64,000 nt of DNA from Aspergillus flavus (taxonomy: Eukaryota; Ascomycota; Eurotiomycetes; Eurotiales; Aspergillaceae). A model generated the notes under the pieces. It was not told where the DNA came from and ran no database searches. It saw only the letters and a list, made by a program, of their open reading frames with translations. A program made the position numbers and the translations under genes. Location of the stretch: assembly GCF_009017415.1 (NCBI RefSeq), contig NC_092409.1, positions 2,914,001 through 2,978,000 on the forward strand, in the 5' to 3' direction. This document shows, piece by piece, positions 21,773 through 33,984 of this stretch (position 1 is its first letter; each line of letters begins with the position of its first letter).

Positions 21773-21835
21773 TAGTTTAAGACTACTCTTTCAAATCCCA
21801 AAGCAGTGGATACTTTTCTCATTGATTTCTTGTTT

Positions 21836-21875
<40 letters not shown>

Positions 21876-22263
21876 ATTTTTTTTTCTCCCGCCGCCGCCC
21901 GAACCGTTCAAGATAATTTGACACATCCTGTATCGTATTTACGTATGGCGGATACGCTGTGCATCGACCTGATAACTCTATATGGTTTTTCTTCCCTCTT
22001 ATTATTTTTAAATGAAAAAAAGATTTTTTTTTAATTTAATTTTCTAAACCTTGTGCCCCTTGTGAATTTTCTGGTTGAAAAATTCTTAATAGAAAGGACA
22101 AGAATTTATCCAATAATTATCGGCAACGTCGTCATCTTTTAAACGTCCCCTGAGCACATTACTATTACAAAGTGGTTTTCTTCGCTCATATCCTTTTAGG
22201 TTATGATTAACTCCGTCCTGCTAAAGTCAAACTTAATCCAGGCTGTCGGGTTCCAGGAAGAAG

Positions 22264-22294
<31 letters not shown>

Positions 22295-22355
22295 AAGAAA
22301 AAAGAAAAAAAAAAAGGAAAAGGCAGCCGACCACTACTTTAGTTAGTTTAAGACT
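21773..22355. repeat. Segment with 12-bp direct repeats and opposed poly-T and poly-A tracts
   Basis: TAGTTTAAGACT occurs at 21773-21784 and again at 22344-22355. Between the copies lie a 36-base T run (21839-21874), further T-rich sequence, about 390 bases of unremarkable sequence, then a 29-base A run (22264-22292) with A-rich tail to 22319. It could be a small mobile element with a duplicated target, two opposed retroposed tails, or coincidence. No coding potential was found. Confidence 0.4.
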
Positions 22356-22925
22356 CCGTACGGTGTCCGGTTACCCTTCTAAATCAACGGATTCCCTAAC
22401 CCACACGATCGGTTCCCCCCTGTCTAGACTAGCTGGGGAGGAATGGCATGAGCCTACCGAGTACCAGGCTACTTTAAGTATAATTCTGTTTCTAGTTCCG
22501 TGGCACCGAAAGTATCGAATTTCACGCTGTTTCATATGCGCCTTCTGCATTCCATATGGTGATAATTAACATAACTGGGATCGTCATTATTCCTCATCAA
22601 TATCATTTCTATCACCAGTCTTCTTGTAAATATTGATCACCAATAAGCCGTCGAGTTTGGCTCCTATCTATTTGTCTTCTCCATTTACCTAATCCTTCCG
22701 GTTGTTTGATTTTGAAAACTATTAGCCACCCCACTCAAGGCCAACTTGCTAGCCCCAGAGCGCAGAGCCCATCAGTATGGGTGGAAGGCCGACTGTAAGC
22801 CTTTCCCTTTCTTAGTTTTCCCATAGTCCTTTGTTTCACTGCCAGTTGTTAAAGTAACAGCTGCTTTCCCATGAATCCAGCCCTTGTCGACTTTCTTCTT
22901 ACCACTCAAGTGACACTAACCAACA

Positions 22926-24116
22926 ATGTCTCAGGAATCCAGTCGTGACTAGTAAGTCTCTACTATCCGCCTCATGATGCTTGTCCAACTCAGCCATGGA
23001 TAAAATAGGGTTGAGGTGCTTGAGAATTTTGGAACTAACAACTGAAAATAGCGACACTCAGTCATTGACGGCAAGTGTAACAGACTACCCCATTGAGAAT
23101 GGCAGACGATACCATAAGTACCATGAAGGATGTATGTTGTCTCTTATTGGGCAACATGTTATTTCCGGGCTCTCTGACTGACATTTCTAGCGTATATATA
23201 CCCGAACGATGAACAGGAACTGGATCGGTTGGACATGCAACACCACTTGATAAAAATGGTCAACGGTGGACGCCTGTTCTTTGCTCCACTAGAGCATCCC
23301 AAGCGAATCCTTGATATTGGCACCGGTTCTGGAATATGGCCCATCGAGATGGGTAAGTATTTCTTCCGTCTCTCCACGCCATTTTCGAGCAAGCCCTTAC
23401 CATTTTCGTACTGCATAGCGCCCATCTTCCCAGAAGCCGAGATTATAGGCACCGATCTTTCACCCGTGCAACCAAACGAAGTTCCTGAAAACGTTCACTT
23501 TCTAGTGGATGATGCCACCGAAGATGAGTGGTTATGGGGCCCCGACCACTTTGACCTCATCCATACAGGACATATGTCAGGGTCGTTACCCTCATTTAAA
23601 GAACTCCTACGCAAGGCTTTGAATCACCTGAAGCCAGGAGGTTATATGGAATGCCATGAATTCGATCCGAAACCAAAGTGCGATGACGGCACGATGCCAC
23701 CGGACGACCCCGAAAAATTCAGTGAGTTTGCTCTGCAAGACTGGTGTGATCTGAACGTTCGCTCCGGTCAGATCACAGATCCGCCACGGCAGTTCCGCGT
23801 AGCCCACCGAATTGCGCGTTGGATGAGAGAGGTTGGATTTGTGGATGTACAGGAACGCATCAAGAAAGTTCCGAACAACCCATGGCCTACCGACCCGCGC
23901 ATGAAAGAAATAGGCAAATGGAATGAGACAAACTGGCTGGAAGCCCTTTCGGGATGGTCCTACAAACCTCTTACTGCCCTAGGCTGGTCGAAACCTGAAA
24001 TTGAGGTGTTCCTGGTTGACGTCAGGAAAAGTATCCAGAACCGCGACGTTCACAGTTACTTGAACTTTTTTGTCGTAACAGGAAGAAAGCCATTGCCAGG
24101 GGAGCAAAAACCATAA
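22926..24116 (+). CDS. LaeA-like SAM-dependent methyltransferase, four exons
   Basis: Class I methyltransferase of 321 residues in the large LaeA-like fungal family. Exons are 22926-22951, 23052-23131, 23191-23352 and 23419-24116. The first exon has only 26 bases; it is supported by an exact CTAAC branch point before the acceptor at 23051 and by the family-like reading MSQESSRDYDTQSLTASVTDY. The protein then shows ENGRRYHKYHEGSYIYPNDEQELDRLD, SAM-binding motif I (ILDIGTGSGIW), the acidic loop EIIGTDLSPVQP, and the post-motif LKPGGYMECHEFD. Targets of such enzymes are mostly unknown; LaeA itself controls secondary metabolism and development. This is probably one of the many LaeA-like paralogues rather than LaeA. 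It borders the gene-poor block and there is no biosynthetic cluster beside it. Confidence 0.88.
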
Positions 24117-24748
24117 AACATCGCCTCATCGCTTCTCCCACTTTACCTGTTCATCTACATTCCTGATTTCTTACTTTTCTCTCGATTTGCTGGCTTCATT
24201 GGCGTGCATTAGCATTAGATACCATTGACTGAAAAAAGTTTTGCATGGGAAGGCGTGCAGGGCTCTCTTCCTCTTTCTTCATTATTGCTTTTCTCCTCCA
24301 CTTTGCTTTTCTCTTCAGTTCCTCTTTGGCTATTCCAATTTCCCTTCACTGCTAAATATACCTCATGTCTAAAAAGCATCCGAGCTGGGGACTGTCAATA
24401 AGCAGTAACTAGCTTGGGATTGGAAAGACATCTGCGTGAACCGATCTATATACAGTGTCATAAAGGCTATGCCTTATTTGCCGATACTTTGCAATATAAG
24501 ACGACTAATTTTGTCGTTCTACTAGGAACATCCAAGGCTGCATTTATCTTAGATTCTATGTAAGGGCGCAGGAGCGTACCGCAGCCTGAGGTATGTAAAT
24601 CGGACAATTGTGGTTGGTGCGGACCATAGCTTAGTCATCTGAATGGGGAACTTCGTGATCAACTTTCCTCCGTCAACGATTCTCTAGTCACCCATAGCTA
24701 TCGACAGCTCCGGGGCAATCAATTGCTGTCGCATGCTTTCATTTCCTC
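24117..24748. other. Intergenic region
   Basis: About 630 bases between two plus-strand genes. Pyrimidine-rich (CTT/TTC) stretches at 24130-24350 may be promoter or untranslated sequence. No gene was recognised. Confidence 0.5.
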
Positions 24749-27047
24749 ATGTCTTTCAGTAGACATGCTTACAGGCATGCTGTCCCTCCTTCTTCGCACT
24801 CTTTAGTTGATCATGTATGGATCAGCGAAGATTTCCTCGCGTCAACGTTCCGACGGTTCGCAAACGGTCAACGACGCTATGAGAGCCGAGTGCCGGGACC
24901 TTTAGAGGCAAGAAGACGGTTAGCAAAAAGGAGGAACACTGCACTGGCTAGTCTAGCAGGGTCAGGCCCACTGGATGACATTGGGTGTTTGTTTGGGCGC
25001 AATGGGCGGGAGCACATGAAATGGGTTGGTGGGCAATCACGGAACGCACCGCGGGAGGCTCAAGGTAGGCGCCGATCGGATAAGAGAAATATACTCAATT
25101 GGGTTCCAGAAGCATATCTAATGCTTTTCAGGGTCTGCTACTTACGCAATTGGCTCGTCCGCTTATCCTTTCCCCTTCTACAATGAGACCACCGAATCGA
25201 ATGAATTCTCTAGATCATCTGGGTGGCCGGGATCCTCATATATAGCCAACAAGGCGTCTCTCGAACAATGCTTGGCGGAATCCCTGAAGGACTGTCAGAC
25301 AATTACGGCTATCAAGGATGTTGTCCGTAAATTGCGAATCGATCTTCAGCAGGAGCCTGCCTATAGCCGGTCAATATTCGAGCATCTAGTGTCGCAATCG
25401 ATTGACCACAAGTGCGCCGCCGACGAGCTCGTTAGGTTTCTAGATGATCCGCATCTGAACACTCGGGGAGCAGGGAATTATCTTTGCACGGTGGAGCATT
25501 TCGTTTCTCGCGGGGCAGACCTATCCAAACGGTCTGCTCTCCTAGGCAACGTTACTGCAGCACTGGAGCTGGGCAGAGTACCTGAAGATGAGCTCTGCCA
25601 GATCATAAGAGTTCTGTTTGAAAGAGTAATCGGAGGTACTGTGGTGAGACAACGGGACGCGAGAATTCTGACAGCTTACTTCAGGGAAATGTGGGATGCG
25701 ATTGGAAGGTGCAACATCTACGAATACGAAAACCTGGATAAGGAAACAATTGACACATGGCTGGAAGGGCTAGAGAAGATGGACTTATACGATTCTTTTG
25801 TCTTGGCAAAAGACATAATCAGCGCGACACAAGATCGTTACTGGGCTCCGTTATTCATTACCCGTTTCCTGAAGTTTTCCTTGGATCATGAAACGGATAG
25901 AGACTACGCAAGGGGGCTCTTGAGTTGCTTTACACCTGATGAGGCCTCTCGTTGTATAATCACTGTCACCGAATTACTAGCTCCGTCCCGGAAACAGCAC
26001 CTGTTTGAGATGTGGCAGGACCATTTACGCCGTCTGCAGAATATCCCCAGCCTGGTTTCCTCGTCACCCTGGAGTGATATACGGGTCACTGCATCACCCA
26101 GTACCTCTTGCCTGACACAACAACAAAGGATTATTTTGCGACTCTGGGTTTTGCGAACCTTTAGCGAGTACCTCCCTGAAGGGCCTCTATGGCGACAAGT
26201 TGTGAGGGCCACAGATTATCCTGTATCCCGTCTCCTAAGCCTCTACAAAAGTCGCGTGGACAGGGTCAACACTGAGAGCTTCCTGAGCAGCCTCGTAGGA
26301 GGAATTCATGACCTGGGTATACCGCCTAGCGGCCTTCTGATGCTAACCGTTCAATTGAAGACCGGAAAGCGGATGACAAAAGCGACTCGACGTACATTTA
26401 ATAGGCTAGAGTCGTCAAATGTCTCCCTTCTAGACATTTTCGCAAATGGGGATGCTTACAGGAAGACGGTCCCTCATCTCTTCTCGGACTTCGAAAGGTT
26501 AGTCCGGCAAATTAATGTCACAAGCCCTTCATTTGTGGAAAACAGTATCCATATTGCAAGTACTGGCGATTCTCAAAATGTCTGGACTTTAATTCGGCTA
26601 CTCCGTTGTCACACACCTCTGAAGATCGCCTTGTCAAGATCATGGGGCCCTATTCCAGACCCTTCGGAAAAGGCCCTTGTACGCTACTATCCGGAAGCTA
26701 GGACCAGCGAGTGTCCAGATCCCCACGCCGCTCTTGATATGGTGCACCTCATCGCCATCTCTATCTCTAGCTCGAAGCAGCTGACTGCACGCCGTGCCTA
26801 CGGCCTGATTCAGTGGCTCTATCGTTTCTTGGTAAAACACGGTGCGCCCGTGAAGCCCTCCCTTGTGCGTGCTATGTACCATGTTGGGGTGGTGCGTTAC
26901 CGAAGGGAGGGGCTGCGCCTTCCATCAATGCAATACGCATATATATTGGATCTTGTGGAGGAAGTCGAAGGACCGGAATTCCTCGATATCATGGTGCCGA
27001 AGGTTGGCCAGTCTGATTCGTATGTTAGTCAGCTTGAGTTGCAATGA
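24749..27047 (+). CDS. Large protein of unknown function, two exons
   Basis: Protein of 743 residues from exons 24749-25064 and 25132-27047 (67-nt intron, GTAGGC...TTCAG). I do not recognise a named family. The N-terminus is Arg-rich (FRRFANGQRRYESRVPGPLEARRRLAKRRNTALASLAG) and could act in organelle or nuclear targeting. The remainder is predominantly helical by composition, with short Leu-rich segments and a C-terminal part (GLIQWLYRFLVKHGAPVKPSLVRAMYHVGVVRYRREG) faintly like pentatricopeptide-type helical repeats. That likeness is weak and only a suggestion. Codon use and frame length leave no doubt that it is coding. The start was chosen as the first ATG in frame. Confidence 0.8.
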
Positions 27048-27415
27048 CCCTCGATTCGTCTTCTCCGAAACTTGAGAGGAGCGCTTGTTACGTGTAGAAT
27101 CTTCTGGAGCGATTATGAATTATACCCGGCTGTCTATTGCGTTGTGTATACTATACATTATTCTTGTAAATACAATTATGCAACTGTTAGGAAATAAGAT
27201 TCGATCGGTTGAATATTGGTCGGAAGATGTGCTCTCTAGTATTCAACGCCTATTATCTGTCAGAAGATACCTGGGTCTCCACCTGTATCTTCGTAGGCTC
27301 TTTACTAATTACTACACAACAAAACTATCGCGAGATGCTCATCGTGTAATTCCTTCATGCGTAATTCAGTGTAATAAATAATAAGGCTCTGTCAAATATA
27401 GGTTCACTTCCTAAC
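27048..27415. other. Convergent intergenic region
   Basis: The 3' flanks of the unknown 743-residue gene and pup1. AT-rich, with no supported gene. Confidence 0.6.
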
Positions 27416-28404
27416 TCACGAGTCCACCTCCATTAGGTTAGGGTCACCGGAGACCTCTTCCACAGTAACATATTTCCTCATATCCTCCTTGCTGATAACC
27501 TTCTGGTTCAAATAGGCCGTCGTGCCTCTGGGGAAGCGGTAATTGCGTTCCTTCTCACCACGCTCATTGGGCTTGATGTAGTTGCGCAGGAGTTGCGTGG
27601 GTTTGTCCTTCTCGATGACACACACGTCGACATTGCTACCCGATCCCAGGTCGTTGAAAATACCAGCCTTGATCGCCTCAGCACAGAGTTCAACCGCTTC
27701 CTCGCGGTTCAGGTTTGCCTTCCACGTAGACTCAAAAACGGACATGGCCGCCAACGATCCAGAACCCATAGTCACATACGGAAGCTTATCTGTCGAACCG
27801 TGGGCGTGGACTGTGTACAGACCGGTGCCAGTTGGGTCAACACCGGCAACCACCAGATACGCACCAATGTGTCCCTGGTAGCGGAAGAGGTGTTGCTTCA
27901 ACATGGTCATGCAAGTGATTACTCGAGGGTCCCGGCCGGTCGAGAGGGAGTGCAGCTCGACGTTGGAACTAATCAGGGCGGTGGTGAACTCCGTGTCTGC
28001 AGCTGTACCAGCACCAGCACACCAGATCTTGGGCGAAATATAGTGTAATTTCTCGCAATTCTATATATCCCACCAAGTACTATTAGTAAGGCTATTTGTC
28101 GCGTAACCGTCGCTGCCGCGGAAGATGGAGGATATGGTAGGGTTATGGTCGGTTCGTACCTTGTCTGCTACGATGGGTCCGCTAGTAGCTCTGGTATCTG
28201 CCGCAATCTGTGATGAGGGTCAGCGTCGACGATTCAACGGTCACAGGAGATAGCTATCAGAATTCCTGTATAACATACCACAACACCATTGTCAAATATA
28301 CAGCCCACAATAGTGGTACCTGTACTTGTAGCCTTAGGTAGAGGCACTCCCTTGGCGTGGAGAGCCGCGTTGCGGTTGTAGTTGGAGAAGTCAAAGCCGG
28401 TCAT
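27416..28404 (-). CDS. pup1: 20S proteasome subunit beta2 (Pup1), three exons
   Basis: Catalytic beta2 (trypsin-like) subunit of the 20S proteasome. Exons on the minus strand are 28404-28279, 28207-28160 and 28060-27416, giving 272 residues. A 29-residue propeptide ends in TSTG, so cleavage exposes Thr30 as the active nucleophile (TTIVGC). With Thr30 as residue 1, Asp17 lies in [10 protein letters not shown] and Lys33 in [11 protein letters not shown], so the catalytic set is complete. The C-terminal extension typical of beta2 ([17 protein letters not shown]) wraps the neighbouring subunit in known structures. The small middle exon encodes 16 residues. Divergent from nup159. Confidence 0.96.
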
Positions 28405-29005
28405 GGTGTCGGCGTGGAGTTATTATAGATTGGAGGGAGGTACGGCCAAGTAGAATCAAGAGATAAGTACTTCACCCTATCAAGCTATGCGGGACAAGCA
28501 GTGGATAAGTAAGGTGACGGGAATGAGAAGGAAACAGCTGCAGCTAGTCGGTTGGTGATGGCGGCGAGGTCGAGCTGGAGTGACGAAGCTCCCGCAGCCT
28601 GATCTGGGTGCCTCAGGCACTAGATACTACCGGCCCGTGAGAAGCTCCTGCTGTTTTTGTCCGTCGAGATCGTCCGCAGCCATTGCTTTCAATTGCTTGC
28701 TTGCTGTCAACAACAATTCACAGAGCCGTTTGGCTTTTTTTGTTTACAACACTCGGTTCCTGTGTACAGATTTTACTCTGTAGTATACCCATCCTCTCCC
28801 TCTTTATAATTCTCCCTTCCCTTGAGGGGAGGTATTCAAGATTTTTGCGCGCACTTGGCAGCTTTTTAACCGGAGTCCCCAAGCACTCCAGCGTCGCTCA
28901 TTTTCATCTTCACCACAGAGCCCCCCTTCTCCCCATGCTCCAAAGAGCAGAGCATCATTAGGCGACCGTCCCCGTTCAATATCTGCCGATTTAGACAAAT
29001 TAAGA
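28405..29005. other. Divergent intergenic region between pup1 and nup159
   Basis: About 600 bases holding both promoters. I found no yeast-type proteasome box (GGTGGCAAA). No other element was recognised. Confidence 0.5.
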
Positions 29006-32000
29006 ATGGCTTTCAGCTTCGGGGCGTCCAGCCCCGCTGGCGGCAATATTCCAGCGGAACTAGGCCCTGAGCTCCCAGACGTCTCTGCTGAGGTCCGTCG
29101 CGCTCTTATGCCCGTCATATGTTCTAGATATCCGCAAACGAACTAACTCTGAATACAGGAAGTCGGTTTCAAAGGTGTCTCAAGCGACAGCAACGTTCGA
29201 TTACTTCCCACCCCTTGGCCTGACAATGCCCTTCCGGCTCCATCATCCTCACTTCTAGCTGTCGCACCCACAAAAGGTGTCATAGTCGGTGCGGGTCCCG
29301 ACTCATTAGCAGTTGCCTCCTCCGACGCAGTCAGGAAAGCTATTTCCGCTCCCACCGAAGACAAGGCCAAAACAAAACCCTTTCAACCACAAGCAACGAT
29401 ACCCCTTCCTGCACGTCCCACGCATGTAGCCTTCGCGTCAGGTGATGACGCTCTAATCCTAGCCACAGAGAACAGCTCTCAGCTTCTGGTTTACGAGACT
29501 ACTAGTTTGACAACGGGCAATGCGCAACCAGCCTTGTCTATCCCAACGAATGGCGCCACTTTTCGATCCCTTGCTCCGAATCCTGCGCCGCCATCGGATG
29601 AGGCGCATTCGTCGCTTGTCGCGCTCATCACGACTAATGGCGAGCTCCTGGTTGCCAATCTTAAGGCGGGAAACCTAGTTTCGGGGCCAAATGGCAATGT
29701 CTTGAAGACCGGTGTGAGCTCCGTTTGCTGGAGTAACAAGGGGAAGCAACTCGTTGCTGGACTTGCTGATGGAACTGGTTACCAAATGACCCCCGATGGT
29801 ACTCAGAAAGACTTGATACCACGTCCGTCTGATCTAGAAGGAAACTGCCATGGTAACGCTCAATGCCACATCTCATAGGCTCTCAATTAGCTGACCGAAT
29901 ATAGTGTCGTCTATTGCTTGGTTAGAGAACGACATCTTCTTGATGGTGTATACGCCTAATGATGCCGAGGATGAATCCGGTCAAACGCCTCCATCTTCTT
30001 ATTACGTTATCACAAGAAGAAAACAGGCACCGTTTCTGATCCGAAAGCTGCCTGAACTGTGTTTTCCTTTCGGAGTTAAACGCGCCCCGGCATACCAGTT
30101 CATTGCACGTCTCAGAGACTATAAGCCACACCTGAAGGATGTTTTAATTATTTCTTCTACCGCGTCCGGCGATATTGGCCTTGTGACGAGGTCGGAGCAA
30201 CCATTGGCAAGTGGTGATACAGCCAAGGCCACCATAGATTTGTTCACCACGACTGAACTTAGTGACGACACAAAAAGGGCCTCTCCTCCACTTACGGACT
30301 CCGGTGAGGAGACTTCAGTGATTGGTCTGGGAATCGACCTGAGCAGCACAGAAATTGTTGTCTCCCCAATTGCAGGCGAAGATATCTCTGAAAGCTCAAC
30401 TCCCTTGCCGAACCTCTTGCTTCTCAACAATGAAGGTATCCTCTGCTCATGGTGGTTCATATACTCCGAGTCTATTCGTCAAAAGCTCCCCTATCATGGC
30501 TTGGCCTCCGTAGCCCAGCCCCAGCCTCAGCAGCAGGCGCAACCGCAGCCGCCTAAACAGCCTGCGTTTGGACAGTCCGCTTTCGGCAGTTCATCTGCAC
30601 TGGGGGCATCTTCTCCGTTTGGAAAGCCCTCTGCCGCACCGGCATTTGGCAGTCCTTCGACATTAGGAAGCCGCTCACAACCTACATTTGGGGCACCTTC
30701 ATTTGGAGCCACGTCTCAGATAGGATCTCAGGCGGGTCCTTCCTTCGGCACTCCGAGTGCAATAAACCGTGGGTCAGCCCAATTTGGTAAATCCAGTTTC
30801 GGATCTATGGGCACATCGGCCTTTGGACAACCATCGACACCTGGGAAGGGATTTAGTTCCTTCTCACTCGGAACTCCGGGTGCTACTTCTGGAGGTGGCT
30901 TCGGTTCATTTGCTAGTTCGGGAGGTTTTGCTGGGCTTGCGGCATCTAAGCCAGCGGGAGAATCGCCCTTCGCGAAGACGACTGGAGAAAGCCCTTTCTC
31001 GAAGCCTTCCGGATCATCGGTGTTTGGTAACCAGACTGATACAAGCACAGCTTTTGGTTCTCAAAAAAAAGAACCGGCAAAGAACCCGTTCGGTCTTCCC
31101 CCGAGTGGGTTCAAATTGGAGTCCTCGTTTAAGGGCGACGGTACTGCTATCAATGATGGCCCCAAACCGGAGAGACCTTCTGGCGGGCTATTTGGATCTT
31201 TCGATGAGATGGTTTCTACGCCTACTAAAGCTAGCCCGCCCACAGAGTCCATGGACGACATGGAAGATGAACCAACCGCCGCCCAGCAGCAGAAACCGGA
31301 AGCCAATCCGCCAGCGCCCTCATTGTTTGGAGCGCCGACCAAACTTAACACACCTGCACCTTCGTCGCTCTTTGGTACTCCCAACCAACCTCAGCAGCCC
31401 TTTGGTGCAACTCAGACGAACAAATCTCCCTTTTCGATTCTCGGCAATTCTGATAAGCAAGCATCAACCCCACTGTCTCCACCATCAGACAAAACGCCTA
31501 TTGCCAGCCCACCCTTAAAAAAGGAGGAGCTTGTTGATGATCAGAAGACTCCTGATGCTTCAGGAGAGCCACCGCTGCCTCCCGACCCAACAAGCAAGGC
31601 CTCCTATGGACCTGGTGATACTTCCGCGTCCTCCAACGTTTCTAAGAGCTCCATCGACGACGCACCTCTTCCTCCTGACTTCACTACACAATTGAAGCCA
31701 GCTCCGCAAGATGACGGAGGAGAGCCGCCGCTACCTCCTGACTTTACTTTGGAATCTAAGAAAGAGGCCCTTGCGGAAGCCGAACCCGAAGAGGCACCTC
31801 TTCCTCCTGATTTTACTGCAGCGAAGCCGTCGCCCACTCCTGCAGAGGTTCCGGGCCCTGTCCCTGATGACTCAGAAGCAGAAGCAGATGAATCCGAGAA
31901 GGAATTGAGCGATGAGGAAGACGAGTCTGATTTCGCTGATAGTGGTGAGGATGTTGCAGATGAAGCCGAGCAACAGGAAGAAGAATCTGAGGCAGAAACT

Positions 32001-33497
32001 CCAGAGATATCACCAGAAAGTTCGTTTGGGGCTGGGTTTTCTGGTAAAACTTCAGCGGGTGGGTTATTCACGGGAGTATCCCAATCTAGCCAGACTTTGA
32101 ACCAACCGCCACGGCAATTATTTGGGGAAGTTCGGAAACCTTTCTTACCTCCAGCGCCCTCGACAAATCGCGATTTCCCTAGGTCGCCTAGTCCAGTACG
32201 AAATGGCGCCCCAAAGAGTTTGTTCAAGCCGCAAGCTCCAGGCAGCACCCTTGCTGCACGTAAAGCTACTCTCGGTGATTTAGCGAAACGTGAAAATCAA
32301 TTCCGACAGCATTCGGCCCAGGCTATCGAGGAAGCACAAGCCCAACAGAAGCTCCAAGCGCAACGACAACAGGAGGAGACACTGTCGCTTTCAGACGATG
32401 ACGAAGACGAGAGGCTTCGTGCCGACCTTGCTCGGCCCATAGAACCTGTGCCTACCCTCGATCCTTTCCTCCCTCATCAAGACTACACTGGTCAGACGAG
32501 TAAGCCAGGCATCCCTGGCCAAATTGAACGACTATACCGTGATATCAATTCTATGGTAGATACGCTAGGCATCAACGCGCGGTCCTTGTCCGCTTTCCTT
32601 ATGTACCAACAATCATCCAGTAATTCTGATTGGGTCAATGTGTTGCAAGGTGATCACCCAGCGGATCTTCTGGACGAAAAGCTACGTCTTTCTGAAATTG
32701 AGCAGCTTGACGATGCCCTTGTCATGCTTGCCGGCGAGCTTGAGAAACAACGAGTCCAAGGAGTGGAGAAGAAGCTCGAGGACTGTCGAGAACTATTGAG
32801 CAAAGATATACTCACACTGCGAGGCCAATGTGCTAGTATTCGGAAGACACTGGATGCCCACACAGACTCCGCTGCAATCGTTTCCGCACCACTGTCGTCA
32901 GAGCAAGCAAACCTGCAACAGGACCTTCGGACAGCATATACCAATATCCAGGCAAGACTAACAGATCTGGAGTCCGCCGTGTCTCTCCTACGGGCGAAGA
33001 TTGCCGAGGCCCCTCGCTCTGACAGCGCTTCACGCCAGTCTGTTAAACGACCAACTGTCGAAGCAGTCACATCAACCATTTCTACTATGATGAACATGGC
33101 TGAAAGCAAAAGCAGCGATATTGATTTCCTAGAAGTACAGCTGAAGAAGCTGGGTATTGACACGGCTGCGTCGCCAGCAAGCCGTGAGGGGTCGCCATTT
33201 GCAACCCCTAAAAAGTCTGTGGGCAGACTCCCTACGACACCAGGCTCGCGGGGCTCTATTGATGGTCCCCTCAGTGCATATCACACACCAGATTCCGCTG
33301 CTCGCTTCCGGTCTAGCATCAACGGGTCAGCTCGCGCTAGCCGCCTTCGAAGCGTGGAAGGCGTTGGCGATCTTGCTAGCAAGGAAGAAAGTGCGCAATG
33401 GAAGGCAAAGGTGCAACGCAGGCAACATATTGTTGGAAACCTGAAGAAGGCAATTAGTGAGAAGAAGTCGAAGGTTAGGAGTGTTGATGACCTGTAG
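29006..33497 (+). CDS. nup159: Nucleoporin Nup159, three exons
   Basis: Cytoplasmic-side nuclear pore protein involved in mRNA export. Exons are 29006-29092, 29159-29852 and 29905-33497, giving 1457 residues. The N-terminal 430 residues fit the family's beta-propeller (VGFKGVSSDSNVRLLPTPWP, PTHVAFASGDDALILAT, VSSIAWLENDIFLMVYTPND), which in yeast binds the helicase Dbp5. Residues about 430-800 are an FG-repeat region with SFG, FGxPS and LFG motifs. An acidic Pro-rich stretch follows with four copies of an xPPLPPDFT-type motif, then Glu-rich linkers. The last 300 residues are coiled coil (DKLRLSEIEQLDDALVMLAGEL and onward), as expected for anchoring to Nup82/Nsp1. The length matches the family. 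Confidence 0.93.
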
Positions 33498-33984
33498 AAG
33501 TGCATGTTTGAATTCTGCTTTGTCTCCGATTCATGATATGAACAATCCTAAAAAGAGCGGGACATGGGCGTGGGGAGCAATTGGCTATTTTCTCTGTACA
33601 TAGCATTAGTCGCTGTTTGATTGGCATATCGGTCTGGATATTGACCCGCCAGTGATGTTTTCATTAATGATGTGATCTTTATAATAACCCCAGTACTATC
33701 ACTGTTGAACATCTGATTTTATTAGGGTGGGGAACTGCGGCCTTGATGACTGAGGCGCTGACACTGACATCATCGCCCGCAAGGTGACATGATTTCAAGG
33801 CAATTTGTTTTCTTGCTGTCTTTTACCCCCAAAAGCCCGGGTTTATCTCTACTAGACAGTTCCTCCACGATATAGAGAAACTTTTTGAGCCCGCCAAGTC
33901 GAGTTGGTCCGGTCTTAAACTGGAACCCACCATATCATATCGTACAAAGCTCCAACAACCCCGCCAATCAAAGTACAACCCAAC
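33498..33984. other. Intergenic region
   Basis: Nearly 490 bases between two plus-strand genes. It has the nup159 3' flank and the promoter of the next gene. Nothing else was recognised. Confidence 0.5.

Larger units (their letters stand above)
15963..22925. other. Gene-poor block of about 7 kb
   Basis: No frame longer than about 125 codons occurs on either strand, and I could not join exons into any known protein. The block holds an (AAT)12 microsatellite, a 36-base T tract and a 29-base A tract in opposite orientation, several small hairpins built on TACGGA, and scattered CTCCGTA words. The base composition is not extremely AT-rich, so strong RIP is not evident by eye. It could be a decayed transposon or gene-loss region, or it could carry non-coding RNAs that I cannot see. 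Confidence 0.55.

Noticed and set aside
15963..22925. Repeat-induced point mutation as explanation of the gene-poor block
   Set aside because: By eye the block is not strongly depleted of CpA nor extremely AT-rich. A proper RIP index would be needed, so no claim is made.
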